Positions 21,345-30,607 of a stretch of DNA of 64,000 nucleotides are shown here, in pieces (within the stretch, counting starts at the first letter, position 1; every line of letters starts with the position of its first letter). This DNA comes from Methylobacterium sp. J-090 (lineage in GTDB: Bacteria > Pseudomonadota > Alphaproteobacteria > Rhizobiales > Beijerinckiaceae), in NCBI RefSeq assembly GCF_022829345.1, contig NZ_JAKSXV010000075.1, forward strand, positions 62,001 to 126,000. The letters are read 5' to 3'. The notes beneath the pieces were generated by a model that was given only the letters and a program-made list of their open reading frames with translations, was not told the origin of the DNA and did not search any database. Made by a program: the position numbers and the translations under genes.

Positions 21345-21910
21345 GCGGCGCCGCTGGGCGCGATCCGGTGGAACGTGCCGCCGGCCGCGATGCCGAGCCA
21401 GCCGTCGCGCTCCTCGGCGAGCGCCACAAGGTCGTAGGTCAGGGCCCGGGTCACCAGAGCCCACAGGCCGCGCCGGACATGCACGTAAGGGCGCAGGCCC
21501 CCGGCCTCGTCCTCCTCGAACCGCAGAGCGTGGTCGGAATCCACCGCCACGAGGTCGTCGACGTTGGTGCGCAGCGCGATGCGGCGGCCGTCGCCATCGC
21601 CCTCCACCGCCATCTCGACGGCGACGAAGGCGGCGTCCTCCACGGTGATCCCGACGCTCTCCACCGGCGTCACCAGCACGACGCGGCCATCAGGCTCGCG
21701 CCGCAGGATCGAGGCGAACAGCTTGACGAGCGCCGGGCGCCGGATCGGCGCGCCGTCGTGAAACCACGTCCCATCGGCGGCGATGCGCATGTCGATGGCA
21801 CCGCAATAGGGCGGGTTCCACTGATCGACGGGCGGAGGCCCGCGCCGGGGCAGGTCGCCGAGGGCGGCGCTCAGGCGGTCGATGGTCGGATCGGATTGCG
21901 TCGGCGTCAT
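21341..21910 (-). CDS. DUF1285 domain protein
   Basis: A 189-residue cytoplasmic protein. The family pattern begins QWNPPYCGAIDMRIAADGTW, then FHDGAPIRRPALVKLFASIL, and TPVESVGITVEDAAFVAVEM. The function is not known; the family is conserved next to a CoA-type NUDIX gene in alphaproteobacteria. The ATG at 21910 (MTPTQSDPTIDRL) is chosen because the upstream part of the frame lacks family features. First gene of the DUF1285-nudix-DUF6111-cca unit, divergent from the MoxR gene by 268 bases. Confidence 0.87.
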   Translation of the reverse strand: MTPTQSDPTIDRLSAALGDLPRRGPPPVDQWNPPYCGAIDMRIAADGTWFHDGAPIRRPALVKLFASILRREPDGRVVLVTPVESVGITVEDAAFVAVEMAVEGDGDGRRIALRTNVDDLVAVDSDHALRFEEDEAGGLRPYVHVRRGLWALVTRALTYDLVALAEERDGWLGIAAGGTFHRIAPSGAA

Positions 21911-22123
21911 GCGGATCAAGATAGCGCCTGGGAACGGCTTGGGAACGCCCGGCCCCCCAATCGACGCGCCAACCCCCTGCGTCCGATTCGCGACCGGAAA
22001 AGCACTGTCAAACGCAAGGCGCGCGCCTGCGTCGTCGCGCCGACCTTGCCAGGGTGACGCAAACGGCGCCACACTCGCGGCTCACGGTCGCCGTGCGGCC
22101 GATCCCCATCCACCGCCATCGAC

Positions 22124-22153
22124 CTGCAGACGTCGAAGATCTGCAGACGTCGA
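22124..22153 (+). repeat. 13-bp direct repeat upstream of the MoxR gene
   Basis: CTGCAGACGTCGA occurs at 22124-22136 and again at 22141-22153, a 17-bp period. Each copy holds the palindrome GACGTC. It ends 25 bases before the moxR-type start, so it may be an operator or part of the leader; it may also be a neutral duplication. Confidence 0.6.
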
Positions 22154-22178
22154 GGCGGACCGCGAGGACCGACACCGC

Positions 22179-23183
22179 ATGACGCAAGGCTCCCAGCCGG
22201 CCACGACCCTCGACGACGGCATCGTCGCCACGGCGGAAGCGTGTCTCGGGGCCGTGGGCGGCGCGCGTGAGGCGGTTCACAAGGTCATCTTCGGCCAGGA
22301 ACAGGTGGTCGATCTCTCGCTGATCACCATCCTCTCCGGCGGCCACGGCCTTCTCGTCGGCCTGCCCGGCCTCGCCAAGACCAAGCTGGTGGAGACGTTG
22401 GGCACCGTGCTCGGCCTCGACGGCCGCCGGGTCCAGTTCACCCCCGACCTGATGCCCTCGGACATCCTCGGCACCGAGATTTTGGACGAGGACGCCAACC
22501 GCCACCGCTCGTTCCGGTTCGTGAAGGGGCCGGTCTTCACCCAGCTCCTCATGGCCGACGAGATCAACCGCGCGAGCCCGCGGACCCAGTCGGCCCTGCT
22601 GCAGGCGATGCAGGAGCATTTCGTTTCCGTGGCCGGCGAGCGCCACGACCTGCCACGCCCCTTCCACGTGCTGGCGACCCAGAACCCCATCGAGCAGGAG
22701 GGCACCTACCCGCTGCCGGAGGCCCAGCTCGACCGGTTCCTCCTGGAGATCGACGTCGGCTACCCCGATCGCGCCGCCGAGCGCCGCATCCTCATCGAGA
22801 CCACGGGTATCGACGACCACAAGCCCCAGGCGGTGATGACGACGGAGCAGCTCCTCACGGCCCAGCGCCTCGTGCGCCGCCTGCCCGTGGGCGACGCCGT
22901 GATCGATGCGATCCTCGACCTCGTGCGCTCGGCCCGCCCCGAGGGCGGCGACCCGTCCCTCAAGGGCAAGCTCCTGTGGGGACCCGGCCCCCGCGCCAGC
23001 CAGGCCCTGACCCTGGCGGTGCGCGCCCGCGCCCTCATCGAGGGCCGCGTCGCGCCCTCCATCGCCGACGTGAAGGCGTTGGCCGAACCCGTCCTCAAGC
23101 ACCGCATGGCCCTGAGTTTTTCCGCGCGCGCCGACGGCGAGACCATTCCGGGTCTCATCGCCGGACTCGCGGCCAAGCTCTAG
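22179..23183 (+). CDS. MoxR family AAA+ ATPase
   Basis: A 334-residue AAA+ chaperone-like ATPase. Walker A LVGLPGLAKTKLVETL, Walker B MADEINRASPRTQSALLQAM, the pre-sensor segment ATQNPIEQEGTYPLPEAQLD and an Arg finger region following. MoxR proteins work with von Willebrand factor A (VWA) partners to mature or load cofactors into other proteins. The following three genes (DUF58, DUF4159, VWA/amidotransferase-like) are its expected partners. Start ATG at 22179; a longer frame upstream has no family features. Confidence 0.95.
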   Translation: MTQGSQPATTLDDGIVATAEACLGAVGGAREAVHKVIFGQEQVVDLSLITILSGGHGLLVGLPGLAKTKLVETLGTVLGLDGRRVQFTPDLMPSDILGTEILDEDANRHRSFRFVKGPVFTQLLMADEINRASPRTQSALLQAMQEHFVSVAGERHDLPRPFHVLATQNPIEQEGTYPLPEAQLDRFLLEIDVGYPDRAAERRILIETTGIDDHKPQAVMTTEQLLTAQRLVRRLPVGDAVIDAILDLVRSARPEGGDPSLKGKLLWGPGPRASQALTLAVRARALIEGRVAPSIADVKALAEPVLKHRMALSFSARADGETIPGLIAGLAAKL

Positions 23184-23186
23184 CCC

Positions 23187-24107
23187 ATGGCCATGGCACC
23201 GACGCGGGTCCTTCCGGCCGAGGCCCGCGCGCCCGGGCGACGCGAGACCGAGAGCGCCCTCACCCTCGCCGAGCGGATGCCGCGTCTGATCCTCGAGGCG
23301 CGGCGCGTCTCGACGACCCTGGCCCACGGCCTGCACGGCCGCCGCCGGGCGGGGCCCGGCGAGAGCTTCTGGCAGTTCCGCCCCTTCGTTGCCGGCGAGG
23401 CCGCAGCGCGCATCGACTGGCGCCGCTCGGCCCGCGACGACCGGCTCTACGTGCGCGAGCGCGAATGGGAGGCGGCCCACAACATCTGGTTCTGGATCGA
23501 CCGCTCCGCCTCCATGGGTTTCGCCTCGCACCTCGCCCAGGCCCCCAAGGTCGAGCGCGCCCTGGTGCTGGCCTTCGCCCTGGCCGACACTCTGGTGGAG
23601 GGCGGCGAGCGCACGGGGCTCCTAGGCCTCACCCGCGCCGTCACCTCGCGCCGGATCGTCGAGACCCTGGCCCAGGCCCTCGTCGGCGACCGGGCCGGCC
23701 TCACCCGCGACACGCCGCCCCGCGCCACGCCGGGCCGCTTCGACGAGGCGATCCTGATCAGCGATTTCCTGTCGCCCCTGCCCGAGGTGAAGGCGACCGT
23801 CGAGACCATCGCGGCGCACGGCACCCACGGCCACCTCGTCATGATCGTCGACCCCGTGGAGGAGACCTTCCCATTCTCGGGGCAAGCCGTCCTGCACGAC
23901 CCCGAGACCGACCGCAGCCTCGCCATCGGCGATGCCGGGGCCTGGGGCGAGGCCTATCGCACGCGCATCGCCGGGCACCGGGCCGGCCTCTCCGAGATCG
24001 CCCGCGCCCAGGGCTGGACCCTGACCGTCCACCGCACCGACCGACCGGCCAGCGAAGCCGCCCTTCGCCTGCTCACCCTCGTCGCCGCCGCGCGCGGGAC
24101 CGGCTGA
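23187..24107 (+). CDS. DUF58 domain protein, MoxR partner
   Basis: A 306-residue protein. Hallmarks are ESFWQFRPFVAGEAAARIDW followed by RRSARDDRLYVREREWE and a VWA-like start WFWIDRSASMGFAS (MIDAS-like DxSxS). It begins four bases after the MoxR stop, so the two are a translational unit. In MoxR systems the DUF58/VWA protein is thought to bind the ATPase and its client. Soluble, no signal peptide. ATG at 23187; a second ATG at 23193 is also possible. Confidence 0.92.
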   Translation: MAMAPTRVLPAEARAPGRRETESALTLAERMPRLILEARRVSTTLAHGLHGRRRAGPGESFWQFRPFVAGEAAARIDWRRSARDDRLYVREREWEAAHNIWFWIDRSASMGFASHLAQAPKVERALVLAFALADTLVEGGERTGLLGLTRAVTSRRIVETLAQALVGDRAGLTRDTPPRATPGRFDEAILISDFLSPLPEVKATVETIAAHGTHGHLVMIVDPVEETFPFSGQAVLHDPETDRSLAIGDAGAWGEAYRTRIAGHRAGLSEIARAQGWTLTVHRTDRPASEAALRLLTLVAAARGTG

Positions 24108-24118
24108 GGATCGCCACC

Positions 24119-26941
24119 GTGCTCGGATTCCCCCTGACCTTCGCCGCACCCCTGGCGCTCGCCGCGCTCATCACCCTGCCGGCCCTGTGGTTCCTCCTGC
24201 GGGTGACGCCGCCGCGCCCGCGGCGCATCGATTTTCCGCCGTTGCGGATCATGGCCGATCTGCTGCCCAGGCGCGAGACGCCGGCCCGGACGCCGCCCTG
24301 GCTCCTGATCCTGCGCCTGCTGGTCGCCGCCTTCCTCATCCTCGCCGTCTCCGGCCCGGTCTGGAACCCGTCGGGCCTCGGCGGGGATGCGGGGCGCACG
24401 CCCCTCGTGGTGGTGATCGACAACGGGTTCACCGCCGCCCACGACTGGCGCGAGCGCCTGAGGGTCGCCGACGACGCCGTCGAGACCGCCGCCCGCGACG
24501 GACGCCCCGTCGCGCTGGTGGCCCTGGCCGAACCGGCCGCACCCATCGAGGCGCGGGCGCCGGCCGATGCGTTGGAGCGCCTGCGCGCCATCGCGCCCCG
24601 GCCGCACCTCGCCGAGCGCGGTGCGCATCTCCCCGCCCTCTCGGCATTCTTCGAGCGCACATCTGGCGCCGCCGTCCTCTGGATCAGCGATGGCGTGACG
24701 GGGCCGGGGGAGGAGCCCTTCGCCAAGGGCCTCGCCGACCTCGTAGGCAAGCATGGTACCACCCTCACCATCCTGAGGGCCGACCGTCCACCGGCCCTCG
24801 CCCTGTCGGCGGCCGAGTCCGGCGGACGCCTCACCGCCCACGTCCTGCGCGCGGCGGCCAACGGCCGCGATGGCGGAATCGTGCGCGCCCTCGACCAGAA
24901 GGGCCTGCCGCTCGCCGAGCACGACTTCACCTTCGCGGATGACGCCACCGAGACGGAGATCGCCTTCGACCTGCCGGTGGAACTGCGCAACGGCATCAGT
25001 AGGCTCGAAATCCTCGGCGAGCGCTCGGCCGGCGCCGTGACCCTGGTGGACGAGCGCGGCAAGCGCCGCCGCGTCGGCCTCGTCTTCGGCGGGACCAGCG
25101 ATCAGGCCCAGCCGCTCCTGGCCCCGACCCACTACCTGTCCCGCGCCCTGGTGCCCTTCGCCGACGTGCAGGAGCCGCGCGGCGCCAAGGGCGTCGCCGA
25201 ATCCGTCGCGCAGATGCTCGACGGGCAGGTCTCCGTCCTGGTGCTCGCCGATGTCGGCGCCCTCGACGCCGCCACCCTGGAGCGCGTCGAATCCTTCGTC
25301 GATGCGGGCGGCTTGCTCCTGCGTTTCGCCGGGCCGCGGCTCGCCGCCGGCAACGATCCCCTCGTGCCCGTACGCCTGCGCCGCGGCGGCCGGACGCTGG
25401 GCGGCACCCTGTCCTGGGACAGCCCGAAGACCCTGGCGACCTTCGCGCCCGAGAGCCCGTTCGCCGGCCTCGTCCCCCCGGCCGATATCGGCGTGCGCCG
25501 CCAGATCCTGGCCGAGCCCGACGGCGAGCTGCCGGGCCGCACCTGGGCCTCCCTGCAGGACGGCACGCCCATCGTGACGGCGCAGAAGCGGGGGCAGGGG
25601 CTCGTGGTTTTGTTCCACGTCACCGCCGACACCACGTGGTCGAACCTGCCCCTGTCGGGCCTGTTCATCGACATGCTGCGCCGCGTCGTCGCCCTGGCCG
25701 GAACCGGTGCCGCGCCCGTCGGCGACGTCGCCCGTCCCCCCGCCGCGGTGCTCGCTCCGCGCCTGACCCTCGACGGATTCGGGGCGCTCGGCACGCCGCC
25801 GGCCGGCGCCACCGCCGTACCGGCGGACTACGCCGAGCGCGGTTCGTTCGAGCATCCGCCCGGCTTCTACGGCCCCGCCGAGGGCGGCGTCGCCGTCAAC
25901 GCCCTGACGGTGGCCGACCGCCTCAAGCCCCTCGACTTCGCTCCCCTGGCCGCCGCCCGCACGGGATCGCTCGCCGGCGCCGAGACCCTCGACCTACGCG
26001 CCACGCTCTTCTCCCTGGCCCTCATGCTCCTACTGCTCGATACCCTCGCGGGCCTCTGGCTCGGCGGCTTCTTCCGCCGCGTCGGCGGCCGGGCGGCCAC
26101 GGCCGCCGCCGTGGTCCTCTGCCTCGCGGCCCCGAACCTCGTTCCGGCGCCGGCCCGGGCTCAGGCTCCGGCTCAAGCTCAGGCGGCCGGGCGACCGAAC
26201 GGCTTCGACTCGGCGCTCGCCACCCGCCTCGCCTTCGTCGTCACCGGCGACGAGGCGGCGGATACGGCGAGCCGCGCCGGCCTCGCCGGCCTGACGCAGG
26301 TGCTCGCCAACCGCACGGCCCTGGAACCGGGCGACCCCATCGGCATCGATCCGGCCAAGGACGAACTCGCCTTCTATCCGCTGATCTACTGGCCCATCGT
26401 CGCCGGCCGGCCCCAACCGAGCGCCGTCGCGATCCGGCGCATCGACGCGTTCATGCGCAACGGCGGCACCGTCCTGTTCGACACCCGCGACGCGCTGACC
26501 GCCCGCCCCGGCGGACCGCCGACCCCGGAGGCCCTCTATCTCCGCACCATGCTCTCGACCCTCGAAGTCCCCGAACTGGAACCGATCCCGGCCGACCACG
26601 TGCTGACCAAGGCGTTCTATCTCGTGGATACGTTCCCCGGCCGCTACGCCACGGGCCAGACCTGGGTCGAGGCCCTGCCGCCGGCCGCCGAGGGCACCGA
26701 GCGCCGCCCGGCGCGGGCCGGCGACGGGGTGTCGCCCATCGTCATCACCGGCAACGATCTCGCCGCCGCCTGGGCGGTCGGCAAGCGCGGCGAGCCGCTC
26801 TACCCAATCGTCGGCGGCGAGGAGCGCCAACGCGAGATGGCGCTCCGCGGCGGGGTGAATTTCGTGATCTACACCCTGACCGGCAACTACAAGGCCGACC
26901 AGGTCCACGTGCCGGCCCTGCTGGAACGGCTGGGCCAATGA
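24119..26941 (+). CDS. BatA-like membrane protein with C-terminal DUF4159 domain
   Basis: A 940-residue protein starting at GTG 24119, just after the DUF58 stop. The N-terminus has two membrane segments (LTFAAPLALAALITLPALWF and LLILRLLVAAFLILAVSG), the Aer_N/BatA arrangement. Residues about 95-260 form a VWA-like fold. Two further hydrophobic segments lie at about 625-675. The last about 245 residues, from LAFVVTGDEAA, form DUF4159, including NGGTVLFDTRDA and ending near GNYKADQVHVPALLERLGQ. Amidotransferase-like fold, function unknown. Confidence 0.88.
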   Translation: MLGFPLTFAAPLALAALITLPALWFLLRVTPPRPRRIDFPPLRIMADLLPRRETPARTPPWLLILRLLVAAFLILAVSGPVWNPSGLGGDAGRTPLVVVIDNGFTAAHDWRERLRVADDAVETAARDGRPVALVALAEPAAPIEARAPADALERLRAIAPRPHLAERGAHLPALSAFFERTSGAAVLWISDGVTGPGEEPFAKGLADLVGKHGTTLTILRADRPPALALSAAESGGRLTAHVLRAAANGRDGGIVRALDQKGLPLAEHDFTFADDATETEIAFDLPVELRNGISRLEILGERSAGAVTLVDERGKRRRVGLVFGGTSDQAQPLLAPTHYLSRALVPFADVQEPRGAKGVAESVAQMLDGQVSVLVLADVGALDAATLERVESFVDAGGLLLRFAGPRLAAGNDPLVPVRLRRGGRTLGGTLSWDSPKTLATFAPESPFAGLVPPADIGVRRQILAEPDGELPGRTWASLQDGTPIVTAQKRGQGLVVLFHVTADTTWSNLPLSGLFIDMLRRVVALAGTGAAPVGDVARPPAAVLAPRLTLDGFGALGTPPAGATAVPADYAERGSFEHPPGFYGPAEGGVAVNALTVADRLKPLDFAPLAAARTGSLAGAETLDLRATLFSLALMLLLLDTLAGLWLGGFFRRVGGRAATAAAVVLCLAAPNLVPAPARAQAPAQAQAAGRPNGFDSALATRLAFVVTGDEAADTASRAGLAGLTQVLANRTALEPGDPIGIDPAKDELAFYPLIYWPIVAGRPQPSAVAIRRIDAFMRNGGTVLFDTRDALTARPGGPPTPEALYLRTMLSTLEVPELEPIPADHVLTKAFYLVDTFPGRYATGQTWVEALPPAAEGTERRPARAGDGVSPIVITGNDLAAAWAVGKRGEPLYPIVGGEERQREMALRGGVNFVIYTLTGNYKADQVHVPALLERLGQ

Positions 26942-26978
26942 GGGGAACCGAAACAGGAATGCGGGAGGCCACACGCCG

Positions 26979-29060
26979 ATGCTGAGCCTCAGCTTCACCC
27001 CCCTCGTGCCCTGGCCGGTGCTCATCGGCTTCGGCGTTCTCGTCGCGGTGTTCGCCGTGCTGGCGGTCCTGGCGCGCGGGCGTACGGCGGTTCTGCGCGC
27101 CTTGGCCCTCGGCTTGGTGCTGCTCGCCATCGCCAACCCGGCCCTGGTCCGGGAGGACCGCGAGCCGGTGAAGGACATCGTCGCCGTCGTGGTGGACCGC
27201 TCGGGCTCGCAGGGCCTCGGCGACCGACCGGCGATGACGGATGCCGTGCGGGCCGAGCTCCAGCGCCGCTTCGGTGCCCTGACGGGGATCGAGCCGCGCT
27301 TCGTCGACGTGCCCGACGCCAAGGACAGCGACGACGGCACCAAGCTCTTCACCGCCCTGTCGCAAGCGCTCGCCGACGTGCCGCCGGAACGGATGGCCGG
27401 CGTGGTGATGCTGACCGATGGCGTGGTGCACGACATCCCGGCCTCCGCGGCGGCGCTCGGCATCAAGGGGCCGCTTCACGTCCTCGTCACGGGCCATCCC
27501 GACGAGCGCGACCGCCAGATCAAGCTCATCGAGGCGCCGCGCTTCGGCATCGTCGGGCGCGATCTCACGATCCGCGCGGAGGTGATGGAGCGCGCCGGCA
27601 CCGGTAACGCCGTCGTCACCGTGCGCCGGGACGGCGAGGAAGTGGGCCGGCGCGCCTTCCCCACGGGACGGCCGTTCTCGCTCACCATGCGGATCGAGCA
27701 TGGCGGTCCGAACGTCGTCGAGATCGAGGTCGAGCCGCTGCCGGGCGAGCTCACGACGGTGAACAACCGCGCCGTCCTGCCCATCGAGGGCATCCGCGAA
27801 AAGCTCCGGGTGCTGCTGGTCTCGGGCGAGCCGCACCAGGGTGAGCGCACCTGGCGCAACCTGCTCAAATCCGACGCCAACGTCGATCTCGTCCACTTCA
27901 CCATCCTGCGCCCGCCGGAGAAGCAGGACGGCACGCCGATCTCGGAGCTGTCGCTCATCGCCTTTCCGACGCGGGAGCTGTTCGTCCAGAAGATCAAGGA
28001 TTTCGACCTGATCATCTTCGACCGCTACGCCAACCAGAGCGTGCTGCCCTCGGCCTATTTCGACAACATCGTCCGCTACGTCCGCGAGGGCGGGGCGCTG
28101 CTCATCGCGGCGGGGCCGGAATTCGCGGGCCAAGCGAGCCTGTCGCGCACCCGGCTCTCGGCGATCCTGCCGGGCGAGCCCAACGGGCGGGTGGTCGAGC
28201 AGCCCTACAAGGCCGCATTGACCGGCACCGGCACCCGCCATCCGGTGACCCGGGCGCTGCCCGGCTCGGAGGCCTCGCCGCCGGCCTGGGGCGACTGGCT
28301 GCGCATCGTCTCCGCCCAGGTGAAGCCCGGCATCCAGCCGATCCTTCAAGGGCCGAACGCCCTGCCGCTGCTGGCCCTGTCGCGCGAGGACAAGGGCCGC
28401 GTCGCGCTGCTGCTCTCGGACCATGCCTGGCTGTGGGCCCGGGGCTACCAGGAGGGCGGCCCCTACCTCGACCTGCTGCGGCGGCTGGGCCATTGGCTGA
28501 TGAAGGAGCCGGCCCTCGAGGAGGAGGCCCTGCGCGCCCAGACCACGGGGCGCGGGCGCGAGGTCCGCGTCGAGCGCCAGACCATGGCCGACACCGTCGA
28601 GCCCGTCACGGTCACGGGACCCACGGGCACCGAGCGCAGCCTGACCCTGGGCCAAGCCGAGCCCGGCCTGTTCTCGGCGACCTTCGAGGCGGAGCAGCTC
28701 GGGCTGCACACCCTGCGCTCGGGCAGCCTCGTCGCCTTCGTCAGCGTCGGCCCGCCGAACCCGCGCGAACTCGCCGACGTGTTCAGCGACACCGAGCGCC
28801 TCAAGGCCCTGGCCGAGGCCACGGGCGGCTCGATCCGCCGCGTCGCCGAGGCCGGCGGCACGGTGGTGCCGCGCCTCCAGGCCGTGCGCGGCGGGCGGGC
28901 GAGCGGCGCCGACTGGATCGGCTTCCGCCCGAGCGACAGCGCCAACATTCGGGGTGTGGCGGTCTATCCTCTGGCCCTCGGCCTTTGGGCGTTGGCGGCC
29001 CTCGCGGCGGCGGTGCTCGCCATGTGGCTGGTGGAGGGGCGGCGCGGCCGGACGGCCTGA
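26979..29060 (+). CDS. VWA/amidotransferase-like membrane protein of the MoxR set
   Basis: A 693-residue protein. Two N-terminal membrane segments (about 10-55), a VWA-like region beginning VAVVVDRSGSQGLGDR (MIDAS-like DRSGS) to about 170, a beta-rich middle, a glutamine-amidotransferase-like region (about 270-500, LRVLLVSGEPHQGERTW and YVREGGALLIAAGPEF), and a last membrane segment near 665-685. No catalytic Cys of a true amidotransferase is seen. It follows the DUF4159 gene by 37 bases and completes a four-gene MoxR system. Confidence 0.85.
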   Translation: MLSLSFTPLVPWPVLIGFGVLVAVFAVLAVLARGRTAVLRALALGLVLLAIANPALVREDREPVKDIVAVVVDRSGSQGLGDRPAMTDAVRAELQRRFGALTGIEPRFVDVPDAKDSDDGTKLFTALSQALADVPPERMAGVVMLTDGVVHDIPASAAALGIKGPLHVLVTGHPDERDRQIKLIEAPRFGIVGRDLTIRAEVMERAGTGNAVVTVRRDGEEVGRRAFPTGRPFSLTMRIEHGGPNVVEIEVEPLPGELTTVNNRAVLPIEGIREKLRVLLVSGEPHQGERTWRNLLKSDANVDLVHFTILRPPEKQDGTPISELSLIAFPTRELFVQKIKDFDLIIFDRYANQSVLPSAYFDNIVRYVREGGALLIAAGPEFAGQASLSRTRLSAILPGEPNGRVVEQPYKAALTGTGTRHPVTRALPGSEASPPAWGDWLRIVSAQVKPGIQPILQGPNALPLLALSREDKGRVALLLSDHAWLWARGYQEGGPYLDLLRRLGHWLMKEPALEEEALRAQTTGRGREVRVERQTMADTVEPVTVTGPTGTERSLTLGQAEPGLFSATFEAEQLGLHTLRSGSLVAFVSVGPPNPRELADVFSDTERLKALAEATGGSIRRVAEAGGTVVPRLQAVRGGRASGADWIGFRPSDSANIRGVAVYPLALGLWALAALAAAVLAMWLVEGRRGRTA

Positions 29061-29177
29061 CGCCCGTGGTGAGGGACGGGAAACCAAGTTCCGCCGCGGG
29101 GCGGTGCGGTTAAGGTCCGCTGAAGGGCGGGGATCGCATATTGCATACGATCGCCCAGCGTGCTCCGGACCGAACCC

Positions 29178-30572
29178 ATGCCCCTGACCCTCATCGACAC
29201 CGCCGCGCCCTCCCTGGCCGAGGCGGACAACATGCGGCTTTCGGAGCTTCTGGGCGCCCTGAGCCACGCCCTGGACCTGACCGAGGGCCAGCCCGTGGGT
29301 CACTGCGTCCGCGCCTGCTGGATCGGCGTGCATGTCGGCCGGACCCTGGGGTTGCCCGATCTTCAGCTGTGGGAGCTATACTACGCGATCCTGCTGAAGG
29401 ATCTCGGCTGCTCGTCCAACGCCGCCCGGATCTGCCAGCTCTATCTGGCCGACGATCTCGCGTTCAAGCACGACTACAAGACTGTGAGCGACCGCCTGCC
29501 CCAGGTGCTCGGCTTCGTGTTCTCGCATACGGGCCTCAAGGCGGGACTGGCCGACCGTTTCCGCGCCATCCTCAACATCCTGCAGAACGGCGGCGAGATC
29601 GCCCAGGAACTCATCGAGACCCGCTGCCAGCGCGGCGCCGAGATCGCCCGGCAGATGCGGTTTCCCGAGGCCGTCTGCGGCGGCATCCTGGCCCTGGACG
29701 AGCACTGGAACGGGCAGGGCAAGCCCAACAAGCTGGCCGGCCCGGCGATCCCGCTCTACGCCCGCATCGCTCTCCTGGCGCAGATCGTGGACGTGTTCCA
29801 CCGCTCGGCCGGCCGCGACGCGGCCATGGCGGAGATCCGCTCGCGCGCGGGCACGTGGTTCGACCCGCAGGTGGTGGCGGCCTTCGAGCACGTCGCCGGA
29901 TCGGAAGCGTTCTGGACGGTCCTGGCGTCGGACGATGTCGAGGACGCTGTGTTCGCCCTCGAACCGGCCCAGCGCCAGATCGTGGTCGATGCGGATTACC
30001 TCGACGACATCGCCCGGGCGTTCGCGCAGATCATCGATTCGAAGAGTCCGTTCACCTCCGGCCATTCCGAGCGCGTCGCGGTCTATGCCGACCTCATCGC
30101 GGAGGAGCTCGGCTTCGATTCCGAGCGCCGTCGCTGGCTCAAGCGGGCCGCCCTCCTGCACGACATCGGCAAGCTCGGGGTCTCCAACGCCATCCTCGAC
30201 AAGAACGGCAAGCTCGACGACGCGGAATGGGTGGCGATGCGCAACCACGCGGCGCTCTCCGAGAACATCCTCGGCCGGGTCATCGCGTTCCGGGACATGG
30301 CGCGCATCGGCGGCGGGCACCATGAGCGCCTCGACGGCAAAGGCTATCCCCGGGGCCTCGCGGGTGAGGCCATCTGCATCGAGACCCGCATCGTCTCGGT
30401 CTCGGACGTGTTCGACGCCCTCACGGCCAATCGCCCCTACCGGGCGGCGATGCCGATCCCGAAGGCCCTGGGGATCATGCGGGCCGAGGTCGGGGCGTCG
30501 TTCGACCCAAGGTGCTTCGCGGCCCTGGAACGGGCGCTGTCGAAGCTCGACGCGCTCCAGAACGCGGCCTGA
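29178..30572 (+). CDS. HD-GYP domain protein (putative c-di-GMP phosphodiesterase)
   Basis: A 464-residue soluble protein. The C-terminal HD-GYP domain (about residues 285-455) is complete: FTSGHSERVAVYADLIAEEL, LLHDIGKLGVSNAIL, GGGHHERLDGKGYPRGL and RIVSVSDVFDALTANRPYR. HD-GYP enzymes hydrolyse cyclic di-GMP. The N-terminal half holds a degenerate HD-like helical region where the HD pair reads LLKDLG (Lys-Asp), so it is probably a non-catalytic sensor or dimer part. No receiver domain. ATG at 29178 preferred to the GTG at 29160. Confidence 0.93.
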   Translation: MPLTLIDTAAPSLAEADNMRLSELLGALSHALDLTEGQPVGHCVRACWIGVHVGRTLGLPDLQLWELYYAILLKDLGCSSNAARICQLYLADDLAFKHDYKTVSDRLPQVLGFVFSHTGLKAGLADRFRAILNILQNGGEIAQELIETRCQRGAEIARQMRFPEAVCGGILALDEHWNGQGKPNKLAGPAIPLYARIALLAQIVDVFHRSAGRDAAMAEIRSRAGTWFDPQVVAAFEHVAGSEAFWTVLASDDVEDAVFALEPAQRQIVVDADYLDDIARAFAQIIDSKSPFTSGHSERVAVYADLIAEELGFDSERRRWLKRAALLHDIGKLGVSNAILDKNGKLDDAEWVAMRNHAALSENILGRVIAFRDMARIGGGHHERLDGKGYPRGLAGEAICIETRIVSVSDVFDALTANRPYRAAMPIPKALGIMRAEVGASFDPRCFAALERALSKLDALQNAA

Positions 30573-30586
30573 CCGCCTCGCCGGAA

Positions 30587-30607
30587 GCCGAACTCACGCA
30601 GTTCGGC
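30587..30607. terminator. Hairpin between convergent genes
   Basis: An 8-bp stem GCCGAACT/AGTTCGGC (30587-30594 with 30600-30607) overlaps the stop codon of the hydrolase gene and follows the HD-GYP stop by about 15 bases. No T-run on either side, so confidence is moderate. Confidence 0.5.

Noticed and set aside
26745-29333. Minus-strand frame of 862 codons over the MoxR-set membrane protein
   Set aside because: Lies opposite a gene with clear membrane and VWA features; its own translation is low-complexity and Gly/Arg-rich.
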